Assembly: GCF_000293785.1 (NCBI RefSeq)
Contig: NZ_AKZI01000048.1
Location: forward strand, 1 to 64,000
Direction of reading: 5' to 3'
Length of the DNA: 64,000 nt
Source of the DNA: Rhodovulum sp. PH10
GTDB lineage: Bacteria; Pseudomonadota; Alphaproteobacteria; Rhizobiales; Xanthobacteraceae
The notes under the pieces were generated by a model. The model was not told where the DNA came from, searched no databases, and saw only the letters and a list, made by a program, of their open reading frames with translations. The position numbers and the translations under genes are program-made. This document shows positions 1-10,186 of this stretch, piece after piece (position 1 is the stretch's first letter; each line of letters begins with the position of its first letter).

Positions 1-50
1 AACGAGCCGATGGGAGTCCGCGCCGCGGACACGATCACGATGTCGGTCAT
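1..50 (-). CDS. atoB: Acetyl-CoA acetyltransferase (thiolase), N-terminus only
   Basis: Only the first 16 complete codons lie in the window; they read MTDIVIVSAARTPIGS, a near-canonical start of biosynthetic/degradative thiolases (thiolase N-terminal domain, ahead of the catalytic Cys). It follows atoD-atoA-atoE on the same strand, reproducing the E. coli atoDAEB order, so the role would be thiolysis of acetoacetyl-CoA to two acetyl-CoA, or the reverse condensation feeding PHB. A GGAG lies about 10 nt before the ATG. It could instead be called phaA/phbA; the sequence cannot separate them. The gene is cut by the window edge. Confidence 0.75.
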   Translation of the reverse strand, partial: MTDIVIVSAARTPIGS

Positions 51-199
51 TGTGGAAACACTCCTCGAAAACCGTCGTCCCGCCCGACCGGCGCGGTGGT
101 GTCGCGCCGTCACCGATGTCGCTCTGATGTCGTTCTCGCGTCGCTCGGCGTTTCGGGGATCGGGAGGACCGGCACCCGGACCGCAGAAGGGACCGGGCG

Positions 200-236
200 A
201 AAAGGAAAGCCGCCGCCGGCAGGAGACCGGCGGCGG
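200..236 (-). terminator. Terminator-like hairpin between atoE and atoB
   Basis: Read on the minus strand, perfect 10-bp arms (CCGCCGCCGG / CCGGCGGCGG) around a 7-nt loop are followed by a T-rich run (CTTTCCTTTTC). It lies downstream of the atoE stop and before the atoB start, so it may attenuate transcription into atoB or end the atoDAE message. The rest of the roughly 220-nt gap shows nothing else. Confidence 0.45.
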
Positions 237-273
237 ATCGGCGGGGGCGGAGGACCGTCCCCGCCGGGCGACG

Positions 274-1710
274 TCAGCCGGCGTGCGGAGCCAGGAACCA
301 GAGGAGGAACAGCACCAGCGGAACGTGGAACAGGAACTGGGTGAAGCAGAAGCCGACGATGTCACGCGCCTTGAGGCCGAGCACACCGAGCAGCGGCAGC
401 ATCCAGAACGGGTTGATCAGGTTGGGCAGCGCCTCGGCGGCGTTGTAGGTGGTGACGGCCCAGCCGAGATGAGTGTGGAGGTCCTTGGCGGCCTGCATCA
501 CATAGGGCGCCTCGATGATCCACTTGCCACCGCCCGACGGGACGAAGAAGCCGAGCACCGCCGAGTAGATGCCGATCACCACCGGGTAGGTCTCGGTGTT
601 GGCGATCGACACGAACATGTCGGAGATGTGGTGCGACAGGGTGAGGCCGTCCGAGCCCGGAACCGCCGTCATCATCGCCGCCACCGCGCCGTAGAACGGG
701 AACTGCAGCAGCACGCCGCCGGTGGTCGGCACCGACTTCACCACCGCCTTGTGGAAGCTGTAGATGTTCTTGTGCAGCAGCAGCCCGACCATCAGCAGGA
801 TGAAGTTGTAGGTGTTCAGGTTGCCGATCACCTGCAGCGCCGGCTTGTTCCAGAACTGCATGCCGATCCACGCCGCGGCGATGATCACCACCAGCACCGG
901 CAGGATGGGCGTGAACTCGGCCCACTCGCCGGGCCGGGTCGGCCGCGCGTCGGTGACCTGCTCGAGCGACACGTCGCAGCCCATGTCCTGGGCGGTGCGG
1001 ACGTGCGAGCCCTTCGGCGCCGACAGGAACGACACCGCCACCGACAAGACCATGATGGCGATCGCCGCGACGATCGAGTTCCACAGGAAGATCGTCTGCG
1101 ACAGCGGGATCACGCCGGTGATGTCGGAGATCGCCTTCGGCAGCGAGCCGGCGTTCGCCTGCAGCATGGCGGCCGACGACGACAGGCCGAGCGCCCAGGT
1201 GGCGCCGAGGCCGAGATAGGCGGCCGCGCCGGCGGCGCGATAGTCCATGCCGAGCTCGGTGCGACGCGCGAGCGCCCGGATCAAGAGGCCGCCGAGCACC
1301 AGGCTCAGGGCGTAGTTCACGTAGGACGCCATCATCGAGACGAAGGCGACCCAGGCGATCGCCGCCGCGTTGGAGCGCGGCACCGCGGCGAGCAGATCGA
1401 TCAGCTTGGCGACCGGCGGCGACACCGCCAGCACGTAGCCGGTGATCAGCACCATCGCCATCTGCATGGTGAACGGGATCAGCGTCCAGAAGCCGTCGCC
1501 GAAGTGCTGCGCGATCGACACCGGCGAGGCGCCGGTCGCCAGATTGGCGGCGGCGACCACCAGGACGGCGAAGATCACGAACACGAAGGCGTCGGGGTAC
1601 CACTTCTCCGCCCAGGCCGTGAAGGCATAAGCGAGCCGGGCGAGGCCGCCCTGGCGAACCGACGGTGCGGCGGCGAGGCCGAGGTCGGTGGTCGTAGCGT
1701 CGACGGACAT
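274..1710 (-). CDS. atoE: Short-chain fatty acid transporter AtoE
   Basis: 478-aa polytopic inner-membrane protein of the AtoE/TIGR00366 short-chain fatty acid transporter family, predicted to import butyrate or acetoacetate for the adjacent CoA-transferase. About a dozen hydrophobic segments are visible, with family-typical stretches such as FVPSGGGKWIIEAPYV (about residue 395) and a Trp-rich hydrophobic C-terminus (LVLFLLWFL). An in-frame GTG lies 6 nt upstream, but the ATG is preferred because GGAG sits 8 nt before it. Third gene of atoDAE, 29 nt after atoA. Length matches the family. The function call is firm; the exact substrate is inferred from context. Confidence 0.9.
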   Translation of the reverse strand: MSVDATTTDLGLAAAPSVRQGGLARLAYAFTAWAEKWYPDAFVFVIFAVLVVAAANLATGASPVSIAQHFGDGFWTLIPFTMQMAMVLITGYVLAVSPPVAKLIDLLAAVPRSNAAAIAWVAFVSMMASYVNYALSLVLGGLLIRALARRTELGMDYRAAGAAAYLGLGATWALGLSSSAAMLQANAGSLPKAISDITGVIPLSQTIFLWNSIVAAIAIMVLSVAVSFLSAPKGSHVRTAQDMGCDVSLEQVTDARPTRPGEWAEFTPILPVLVVIIAAAWIGMQFWNKPALQVIGNLNTYNFILLMVGLLLHKNIYSFHKAVVKSVPTTGGVLLQFPFYGAVAAMMTAVPGSDGLTLSHHISDMFVSIANTETYPVVIGIYSAVLGFFVPSGGGKWIIEAPYVMQAAKDLHTHLGWAVTTYNAAEALPNLINPFWMLPLLGVLGLKARDIVGFCFTQFLFHVPLVLFLLWFLAPHAG

Positions 1711-1739
1711 TGGCACTACTCCAGTGGAAGCCCGCGCGG

Positions 1740-2408
1740 TCAGGCGGCGAGCTTCATGGTCGAGACGGTCTCGGGAACGATCAGCGTCGCCTCGGTGGCG
1801 GCGATCACCTGATCGACGGTGACGCCCTCGGCGACCTCCTCCAGCACGAGGCCGGCGTCGGTCGGACGGATCACGGCGAGCTCGGTGACGACGAGATCGA
1901 CGCGCCGCACCGAGGTGAGCGGCAGGTTGCAGCGCTTCAGAATCTTCGGCTTGCCCTTGGCGGTGTGGGTCATCGCGACGATCACGCGCTTGGCGCCGGA
2001 GACCAGATCCATCGCGCCGCCCATGCCGGGCACCATCTTGCCGGGCACCATCCAGTTGGCGAGCTGGCCCTGCTCGTCGACCTGCAGGCCGCCGAGCACG
2101 GTGACGTCGAGATGGCCGCCGCGGATCAGGCAGAAGGAGGTGACGCTGTCGAACGCCGCGGCGCCCGGAATGATGCCGGTCGGCGAGCCGCCGGCGTCGG
2201 TCAGCGCGGCGGCGGCGGCGCCCGGAATGCCGAGCGGCGCCATGCCGACGACGCCGTTCTCCGACTGCAGGAACACCTGCACGCCGACCGGCAGGTAATT
2301 GGCGACCAGGGTCGGCAGGCCGATGCCGAGATTGACCAAATTGCCGTCCCGCAGCTCGCGGGCGACACGCTTGGCGATCGTGGTTTTCTCGTCCATCTCA
2401 GTCCCCAT
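1740..2408 (-). CDS. atoA: Acetate CoA-transferase / 3-oxoacid CoA-transferase, beta subunit
   Basis: 222-aa subunit B of a class I CoA-transferase, which moves CoA from acetyl-CoA to acetoacetate or a short-chain acid in the cytoplasm. It shows [14 protein letters not shown] near the N-terminus and the catalytic-glutamate motif SENG ([11 protein letters not shown]), then the [11 protein letters not shown] block typical of AtoA/ScoB. It starts 1 nt after the atoD stop. A second in-frame ATG four codons in has a better-placed GGGGA and may be the true start. Both start candidates lie in a 12-bp tandem duplication that also carries the atoD stop. Partner subunit is the upstream atoD. Confidence 0.93.
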   Translation of the reverse strand: MGTEMDEKTTIAKRVARELRDGNLVNLGIGLPTLVANYLPVGVQVFLQSENGVVGMAPLGIPGAAAAALTDAGGSPTGIIPGAAAFDSVTSFCLIRGGHLDVTVLGGLQVDEQGQLANWMVPGKMVPGMGGAMDLVSGAKRVIVAMTHTAKGKPKILKRCNLPLTSVRRVDLVVTELAVIRPTDAGLVLEEVAEGVTVDQVIAATEATLIVPETVSTMKLAA

Positions 2409-2409
2409 C

Positions 2410-3063
2410 TCAGTTCCGGCGCGCGACCACGCAGTCGACGCACACGCTGACGGTCTCGACCTGATCGGGCGGGATCACGCCGACCGGCACGATCTCCTCG
2501 GCCTCGGCCAGCACCGTCCCGGCGGCCATCGCCATCACCGGGTTGAAGTTGCGGGCGGTCAGCTCGTAGGAGAGATTCCCGTACTCGTCGGCGCGCCAGG
2601 CGTTGACGAGCGCGAAGTCCGCCTTGAGCGGCTTCTCGAGCAGGAAGGTCTCGCCGTCGACCTCGACGGTCTGCTTGCCTTCGGCGACGGTGGTGCCGAC
2701 GCCGGTCGACAGCAGCACGCCGCCGATGCCGGAGCCGCCGGCGCGGATGCGCTCGGCGAGCGTGCCCTGCGGAATCAGCTCCACCTCGATGTCGCCGTCG
2801 ATCATCCGCTTCTGCGTCTCGGGGTTGAGCCCGATGTGCGACGCCACGAGGCGCTTCACCGCGCCGGCGGCGATCAGCTTGCCGATATCGACGCCCGGCC
2901 GGGCGGTGTCGTTGGCGATGATCGTGAGATCGCGGCGGCCCTGGCGGATCAGCTCGTCGATCAGGGCGTGCGGCGAGCCGACCCCCATGAACCCGCCGAT
3001 CATCAGCGAGGCGCCATCCGGAATCCGCGCGACCGCCTCCTCGATTGTCGTGACCTTGGACAT
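2410..3063 (-). CDS. atoD: Acetate CoA-transferase / 3-oxoacid CoA-transferase, alpha subunit
   Basis: 217-aa subunit A of the class I CoA-transferase. The start MSKVTTIEEAVARIPDGASLMIGGFMGVG is a standard AtoD/ScoA N-terminus with the glycine-rich CoA-binding loop. The GGSGIGGVLLSTGVGTTVAEGKQ block is also family-typical. A longer in-frame reading exists upstream, but it would run through the sigma-54 promoter, so the MSKVTT start is chosen. First gene of the leftward ato operon, with atoA 1 nt downstream. Transcription is expected from the sigma-54 promoter about 90 bp upstream under control of AtoC. Confidence 0.93.
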   Translation of the reverse strand: MSKVTTIEEAVARIPDGASLMIGGFMGVGSPHALIDELIRQGRRDLTIIANDTARPGVDIGKLIAAGAVKRLVASHIGLNPETQKRMIDGDIEVELIPQGTLAERIRAGGSGIGGVLLSTGVGTTVAEGKQTVEVDGETFLLEKPLKADFALVNAWRADEYGNLSYELTARNFNPVMAMAAGTVLAEAEEIVPVGVIPPDQVETVSVCVDCVVARRN

Positions 3064-3155
3064 GACAGATCCTCTGTTTCGAAGCGCTGCACGCGGACCT
3101 CCGATGCGCGTTCGCAAGGGGCCGCCGCCCGCAGCCGGGCTTCGCCACACCCTGC

Positions 3156-3170
3156 GCAAGGCGCGTGCCA
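3156..3170 (-). promoter_or_regulatory. Sigma-54 (-24/-12) promoter for atoDAE(B)
   Basis: The minus strand reads TGGCAC-N5-TTGC, an exact match to the sigma-54 consensus core with correct GG/GC spacing. It points at atoD, with a predicted start point near 3145 and a leader of about 80 nt. A sigma-54 activator (AtoC) is encoded divergently next to it. Seen directly in sequence; activity is inferred. Confidence 0.85.
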
Positions 3171-3254
3171 GCGCCGGCCGATCATGAATTCGCGAGGGTT
3201 TTCCGGCTCGGCTGGCCACCGGTGGTATGCTTTTCATGCAAATCTCTGCGCGCC

Positions 3255-3276
3255 GGTGCGCAACAAATTGCGCACC
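3255..3276. promoter_or_regulatory. 22-bp palindrome, probable AtoC upstream activator site
   Basis: Perfect 9-bp arms GGTGCGCAA / TTGCGCACC with a 4-nt AT-rich spacer. It is centred about 120 bp upstream of the predicted sigma-54 start point, a typical enhancer distance for an NtrC-family activator and similar to the AtoC sites recalled for E. coli atoDAEB. An overlapping TGCGC-N6-GCGCA palindrome begins 8 nt to its left and may be a second site. The rest of the 313-bp divergent region shows no other clear element. Confidence 0.65.
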
Positions 3277-3376
3277 GCGCGTTGCGTGCATCCCGCGCCG
3301 GACAGACGGTGGTGCGATCTATGAAAACACCACGACTTGCGGGAGCCCGCCGGGAGAGGCGATAAGGTGGCGGTGC

Positions 3377-5271
3377 ATGCGCGCGCGTCCGCGCTATCCT
3401 CCGAGGCGCACACTCGAGGCCGATCTCTTGTGGTTCCCCGCTCTTCGTCGATTCCTTCCGGTGCGCAGCCTGCGCCTGCGTCTGATGCTCACGTCGCTGA
3501 TCGTCGTCGCGCTGCCGATCGCGATCGTCGGCACCGCGGTCGAGCGCGAGGGCCTCGACACGCTGCGTCGTGAGAAGCAGGACAAGCTGTTCGCGTTCGC
3601 GCGCATCCTCGACGCCGAGCTCGGCTCCGGCTTCGATGCGCTGCTCGCCGATCTGCCGAGCGGATGGAACGACCGCGCGGCGGCGATCCGCCATCTGAAC
3701 GAGAAGCTCGCCGGGGTCACCGACCGGGTGGCGGCGGCCGCGCCGGGGGTCGGCGTCGGCTACTACTCACGACGGCTCGACGCGATCGTCACCTACGGCC
3801 CGAGCCGCGACTATGCGATCACCGTCGGCATGTCGATCCCGCGCGACCATCCCGGCCGGCGGGTGATGGAGACCGAGCTGCCGACCATCGAGGTCGGCAC
3901 GCTGGTGCGCGGGCCGATCCTCAACGCGATGCTGCCGATCGTCCGCGGCGGCGAGGCGATCGGCTACATCTGGTCCAACGAGTTCTCCCCGGCGGTCGAG
4001 GCGCAGCAGAGCGCGATCGACTATGCGGTCGCGTTCGCGAGCATCGGCGGCCTGGCGATCGCCTTCGTGATCATCAGCATCGTGTCGCGCCGCTTGTCGG
4101 CCGACGTCGGCGTGATCGTGCACGGCCTCGCCGAGATGAAGCGCGACCTGAGAAGCCGCATCCCGCCGCTGCGCGACGAGCTCGGCGACATCGTCGTCGC
4201 CATCAACGGCATGGCGCGCGCGCTGTTCGACGCGCAGTCGCTCAATCAGAACATTTTGGCGAGCGTCGCCGACGGCATCGTCGCGGTCGACGTCGACGGC
4301 CGCATCAAGGCGCTCAACCCGGCGGCGGAGAGCCTCTACGGCGTCGGCGCCGGCGAGGTGATCGGGCGGCCCTACGGCGACCTGTTCTCGGCCGGCGCCA
4401 GCGGCGAGAGCGCGCTGCTCGACACGCTGCTCACCGGCCGCGCCCACGAGGCGGTGTCGGTCGAGTTCGTGCGCGGCAAGCAGACGCTCAGGCTCAACGC
4501 GACCTCGAGCATCCTGCGCGACGCCGACGGCCGGCGGATCGGCGCGGTGGTGGTGCTGGAGGACGTTTCCGAGCGCGATCGGCTGATGGTGCAGGTGATG
4601 CGCGCCGACCGGCTCGCCGCGCTCGGCGAGCTGACCGCCGGCATCGCCCACGAGATCAGGAACCCGCTCACCTCGATCCGCGGCTTCATGCAGTACCTCG
4701 AGGACTGCGAGAGCCTGGAGGAGTGGCGCCGCTACGGCCCGCTGATCATCCGCGAGGTCGACAGCCTCAATCACATCGTCAGCGAGCTGCTCGCCTTCGG
4801 CCGGCCGCAGCCGCCGCGCATCGGCCTGGTGCGGGTCGGCAGCCTGGTCGAGGAGATGGCGTTCCTCGCCAAGGGCAAGTCGGACGCCCGCATCGAGGTC
4901 TTGCCGGCGCCGTCGGTGCCGGCGATCGAGGCCGACGGCGAGGCGCTCAAGCAGGCGCTCCTCAATCTGATCATCAACGCCATCCAGGCGATCCCGGACG
5001 GCGGCACCGTGACGATCGCCGTGCGCGCCGACGACACCCACGTGTCCATCACGGTGACCGACGACGGCATCGGCGTCGAGGCGGAGGACATCTCGAAGGT
5101 CTTCGATCCCTTCTTCTCCACCAAACCGAGCGGCACCGGCCTCGGCCTCGCGATGGTCCATCGCATCGTCGAGGCCCACCGCGGCACCATCACCTTCGAC
5201 AGCCGTCCCGGCGCCGGCACCCGCGTCGAGATCCGGCTGCCGATCGCCCAGAACGACGAGACCACCACGTC

Positions 5272-5275
<4 letters not shown>
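3377..5275 (+). CDS. atoS: Sensor histidine kinase AtoS
   Basis: 632-aa membrane kinase. Layout: TM1 (LMLTSLIVVALPIAIVG, about residues 37-53); extracytoplasmic sensor region; TM2 (about 215-240); HAMP; PAS (about 280-390); HisKA with H425 in AHEIRNPL; and HATPase_c with N, G1 and G2 boxes (NLIINAIQAI, DDGIGV, GTGLGLAMV). The start is chosen for AAGGTGG about 10 nt upstream and because the protein then begins just before TM1. The 3' end overlaps atoC (ATGA), so the pair is translationally coupled. Pairing with a sigma-54 activator next to atoDAE identifies it as AtoS rather than a generic NtrB-like kinase; the signal in E. coli is acetoacetate, here inferred. Confidence 0.85.
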
Positions 5276-6684
<1,409 letters not shown>

Positions 6685-6828
6685 GCGCCCGTTCGGGAAC
6701 ACGGGCGGCGGCGGCGGGGCGCGACATCTTCGGACATCACTGCGGATCCGGTCGCCTCGCCCGTGCCGGGGTGCTACACTGGCGCAACGATCGGGGGCGA
6801 CGGCGGGGGGACGCGAGGTAGGTGTCCG

Positions 6829-8796
6829 ATGTCCGTGAGCGAGAGTGTGCCGAACGATCCGCGGCCGGGGGTCGCGCCGAGCGAGACCGTCGACCGGCCG
6901 CCCGGTGGGCCGGGCGATCCGGGCCGCCGGACCGGTGCCTTCGCGCCGGTGGTGCTGCCGGTCGGCCGTGACCTCGCACCGGCCCCGACCGCCGCCGCGA
7001 CCGTGACGACGCCGGCCGTGCCGCCACCCGGGCCGTCCCCGGCGCCGATCGCCGCCGAGCAGGATTCCTACATCGCCACCGCGCTCGGCGATCTGCTCGA
7101 CCGCGCGAGCCACACCGCGATCGCCCGCGTCACCGGCGGCCTGTCGCCGGCCGCGCTTTTGGAAGCCTATCTCGACTGGGCGGTGCATCTCGCGATGGCG
7201 CCCGGCAAGCAGATGAAGCTCGCCGAGAAGGCGACCAAGAAGGCGCAGCGCTTCGCCCGCTATGCCGCGCAGTCGCGCCCCGGCGAGACGCCCGAGCCGT
7301 GCATCGCCCCCCTGCCGCACGACCACCGCTTCACCGCGCCGGCCTGGCAGCAATGGCCGTACAACCTGTTCTATCAAAACTTCCTGCTGCAGCAGCAGTG
7401 GTGGCACAACGCGACCACCGGCGTGCGCGGCGTGACCCGCCAGCACGAGAACGTCGTTGCCTTCATGGCGCGGCAGATGCTCGACGTCGTCTCGCCGTCG
7501 AACTTCCTCGCCACCAATCCCGAGCTGATCGCCCGCACCCGCGAGACCGGCGGCCTCAATCTCGTGCGCGGCGCCTACAACCTGTTCGACGACATCGACC
7601 GGGTGATGAGCGGCAAGCCGCCGGTCGGTGCCGAAAAGTTCCGGGTCGGCCGCGAGGTCGGCATCACGCCGGGCAAGGTGATCTTCCGCAACCGCCTGAT
7701 GGAGCTGATCCAGTACGCGCCGACCACCGACACGGTGAAGCCCGAGCCGATCCTGATCGTGCCGGCCTGGATCATGAAGTACTACATTCTCGACCTGTCG
7801 CCCGAGAACTCGCTGGTGAAGTACCTGGTCGGCCAGGGCTACACGGTGTTCATGATCTCGTGGAAGAACCCGGGCCCGGAGGACCGCGACCTCGGCTTCG
7901 ACGACTATCGCACGCTCGGCGTGATGGCAGCGCTCGACGCGGTGTCGGCGGTTGTGCCGCGCCGGCACGTCCACACGGTCGGCTACTGCATCGGCGGCAC
8001 GCTCCTGTCGATCGCCGCGGCGGCGATGGCGCGCGACGGCGACGACCGGCTGGCCTCGATCACGCTGTTCGCCGCCCAGACCGACTTCACCGAGGCCGGC
8101 GAGCTGACGCTGTTCGTCAACGAGAGCCAGCTCGCCTTCCTCGACGACATGATGTGGGAGCAAGGCTTTCTCGACACCACGCAGATGGCCGGCGCGTTCC
8201 GGCTCTTGCGCTCGGCCGATCTCGTGTGGTCGCAGATCGTGCGCGACTATCTGATGGGCGAGCGCACGCCGATGATCGACCTGATGGCGTGGAACGCCGA
8301 CGCCACCCGCATGCCCTACCGCATGCATTCGGAATATCTGCACTGGCTCTTCCTCGACAACGATCTCGCCGAGGGCCGCCTGCGGATCGCCGGCCGGCCG
8401 GTGGCGCTGACCGATATCCGCGCGCCGATCTTCGCGGTGGGGACGACCCAGGATCACGTCGCGCCGTGGCGCTCGGTCTACAAGCTGCACATCTTGACCG
8501 ACACCGCGGTCACCTTCCTGCTCACCACCGGTGGCCACAATGCCGGCATCGTGTCGGAGCCCGGCCGCGCGCATCGCAGCTATCAGGTGCTCACCAAGGC
8601 CGCGTTCGACCACTATCTCGACCCGGACGGCTGGGTCGCGGTGGCGCCGCGTCACCAGGGCTCGTGGTGGCCGGAATGGGTGGGCTGGCTCGGGGCGCGC
8701 TCCGGGACGCCGGTGGCGCCGCCGGCGATCGGCGCGCCGGGCGCCGGGCTCGGGCCGCTGTACGACGCGCCGGGCACCTATGTGATGCAGCCCTAG
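6829..8796 (+). CDS. phaC: Poly(3-hydroxyalkanoate) synthase, class I-like
   Basis: 655-aa cytoplasmic/granule-bound polymerase joining hydroxyacyl-CoA units into PHA. An N-terminal Pro/Ala-rich extension of about 70 residues precedes the PhaC N-domain (WQQWPYNLFYQNFLLQQQWW). The alpha/beta-hydrolase core carries the catalytic triad: C387 in the lipase-like box GYCIGG, D542 (QDHVAPW) and H570 (GGHNAGIV). Start chosen for GAGG/AGGT upstream. About 50 bp earlier, TGCTACACT resembles an extended -10, so it may have its own promoter despite lying in line with atoSC. It is longer than the usual 560-600 aa because of the extension. The link with the Ato system is inferred from position and from the AtoSC-PHB connection known in E. 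coli. Confidence 0.9.
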   Translation: MSVSESVPNDPRPGVAPSETVDRPPGGPGDPGRRTGAFAPVVLPVGRDLAPAPTAAATVTTPAVPPPGPSPAPIAAEQDSYIATALGDLLDRASHTAIARVTGGLSPAALLEAYLDWAVHLAMAPGKQMKLAEKATKKAQRFARYAAQSRPGETPEPCIAPLPHDHRFTAPAWQQWPYNLFYQNFLLQQQWWHNATTGVRGVTRQHENVVAFMARQMLDVVSPSNFLATNPELIARTRETGGLNLVRGAYNLFDDIDRVMSGKPPVGAEKFRVGREVGITPGKVIFRNRLMELIQYAPTTDTVKPEPILIVPAWIMKYYILDLSPENSLVKYLVGQGYTVFMISWKNPGPEDRDLGFDDYRTLGVMAALDAVSAVVPRRHVHTVGYCIGGTLLSIAAAAMARDGDDRLASITLFAAQTDFTEAGELTLFVNESQLAFLDDMMWEQGFLDTTQMAGAFRLLRSADLVWSQIVRDYLMGERTPMIDLMAWNADATRMPYRMHSEYLHWLFLDNDLAEGRLRIAGRPVALTDIRAPIFAVGTTQDHVAPWRSVYKLHILTDTAVTFLLTTGGHNAGIVSEPGRAHRSYQVLTKAAFDHYLDPDGWVAVAPRHQGSWWPEWVGWLGARSGTPVAPPAIGAPGAGLGPLYDAPGTYVMQP

Positions 8797-8849
8797 GGGA
8801 GCGAGCTCGACCGGACCAAGAGCCGGACCGAGAGCGTCGGCGCACGGCG

Positions 8850-8948
8850 CGGAGACACGGCGTCGCGGAGACACGGCGTCGCAGCGCGGCTGCCGCCGGG
8901 AACCGGAGGGCGGGCGTCGACGCTGTCGGCGTGTCGGCGTGCCGGCGT
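8850..8948. repeat. Short tandem repeats downstream of phaC
   Basis: Two exact 16-bp copies of CGGAGACACGGCGTCG occupy 8850-8881. Three near-identical 8-bp units (GTCGGCGT, GTCGGCGT, GCCGGCGT) occupy 8925-8948. They lie in the 265-bp gap between phaC and the next gene; no other element is evident there. Confidence 0.7.
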
Positions 8949-9061
8949 GCCGATGACAACCCGGGCGAGACTTCGCTATGCTCGCCGCGGGCCGGCGACT
9001 CCGCCGCCCCGACGAGCACCCGCCGGAGCTCGACCCGGCGCCACCGCGAACCAGGAGCGCC

Positions 9062-10165
9062 ATGCCGTCACACCCCCTGACGCATCACGAGATCTTCGCC
9101 CTCGTCGCGCCGTTCGTGGCGCGCGGCTGGCGGGCCGATCTCGCCGCGACCGACCGCATGGCCCGCCGGCTGGTGCTGCGGCCGGCGCCGCCGCGAACGG
9201 AGGACGGCCCGTCCGGCGAGGCCGCGGCCGATGCCGGGGAGGCGCACACGCCACGCGTGGCGGCGCCGCCCGGCGCGACGCTGATCCTCGAGAATCCGCG
9301 CAAGGACAAGTATCGCCTGACCCGCATCGCGGCCGGGCCGGACGGGCTCGAGGCGCGGCTCGAGACGGAGGGGCCCGACGTCGCGGCCTTGCTGCATCGG
9401 ATCGAGCAAGTCCCGCCCGACCGCCAGTTCTGCGCCCGCGACACCTTCTCGATCGCCTGGAGCCACCGGCTGCAGGAGGACGAGTCGACGTCGGCGCCCT
9501 CGGCCGCGGGAGAGCGGGCGGAGGCGGGCCTCCGCCTCGCGCTGGTGCGCGCGGTCGCGCTGGTGGACGGGGTGACGCTGACCGTCAAGATGCCGCCGGT
9601 GCGCGGCTATCCGGCCGATGTCGAGATCACCACCGCCGAGGACGACGGCTTCCTGCCGCCCGACGATCTGCTGGCGGTGCTCGGCCGCGACTGGCGCCGG
9701 CTGGGGCAGGTCGGCCGCGCCAAGCGCTGGAGCAGTGCGCTGCGCATCCGCGGCCGCGAGCCGGAGGCGAGCCGCAACGCGGAAGCCGCGATCGAGACCG
9801 CCGCCATCCATCTCGCCCGCACGCTGTCGGAGCCGCCGGCCGCGTTCCACCAGCGGCTCTATCGCGAGCGCTGGCGGGTGACGCTGCGGCGGGCGACGCC
9901 GCTCGCGGTGTCGATCGTGCTGCTGGTCGCCTCGCTCGGCGTCTCGAAGCTCGATCTCGCGCCCGGAAACCCGCTGTGGCTGCTGCTCTTCAACGCGCCG
10001 CCGCTGCTGCTCGCCGGCTTCTTCTGCATGCGCGAGATCCCGCGCATCGAGATCCCGCCGCTGCCCCGCGTCTCCCGCGCCGCCGCCTGGCGCACGCCCT
10101 CGCCTCTTTCGTCCCCGGCGCTCGCGCCGAGCGAGACTCCCGAAAGCGATTACCGGCCCACCTGA
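9062..10165 (+). CDS. Conserved hypothetical protein with C-terminal membrane hairpin
   Basis: 367 aa, not recognised. The N-terminal part is soluble and charged, with a low-complexity Pro/Ala stretch around residues 45-70. Two hydrophobic segments near the C-terminus (about 284-298 TPLAVSIVLLVASLG and 308-325 PLWLLLFNAPPLLLAG) suggest a membrane anchor, followed by a polar tail. Start chosen for AGGAG 6 nt upstream. The next gene, a MoxR-like ATPase, starts 21 nt after its stop and a VWA-type protein follows. It may therefore belong to a MoxR/VWA chaperone operon; this is inference from position only. Confidence 0.6.
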   Translation: MPSHPLTHHEIFALVAPFVARGWRADLAATDRMARRLVLRPAPPRTEDGPSGEAAADAGEAHTPRVAAPPGATLILENPRKDKYRLTRIAAGPDGLEARLETEGPDVAALLHRIEQVPPDRQFCARDTFSIAWSHRLQEDESTSAPSAAGERAEAGLRLALVRAVALVDGVTLTVKMPPVRGYPADVEITTAEDDGFLPPDDLLAVLGRDWRRLGQVGRAKRWSSALRIRGREPEASRNAEAAIETAAIHLARTLSEPPAAFHQRLYRERWRVTLRRATPLAVSIVLLVASLGVSKLDLAPGNPLWLLLFNAPPLLLAGFFCMREIPRIEIPPLPRVSRAAAWRTPSPLSSPALAPSETPESDYRPT

Positions 10166-10186
10166 TCAGGACGTCGAACCGTTTCC

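Noticed and set aside
10-1812. 600-codon plus-strand frame over atoE
   Set aside because: Antisense to atoE, no recognisable domain, composition typical of shadow frames.
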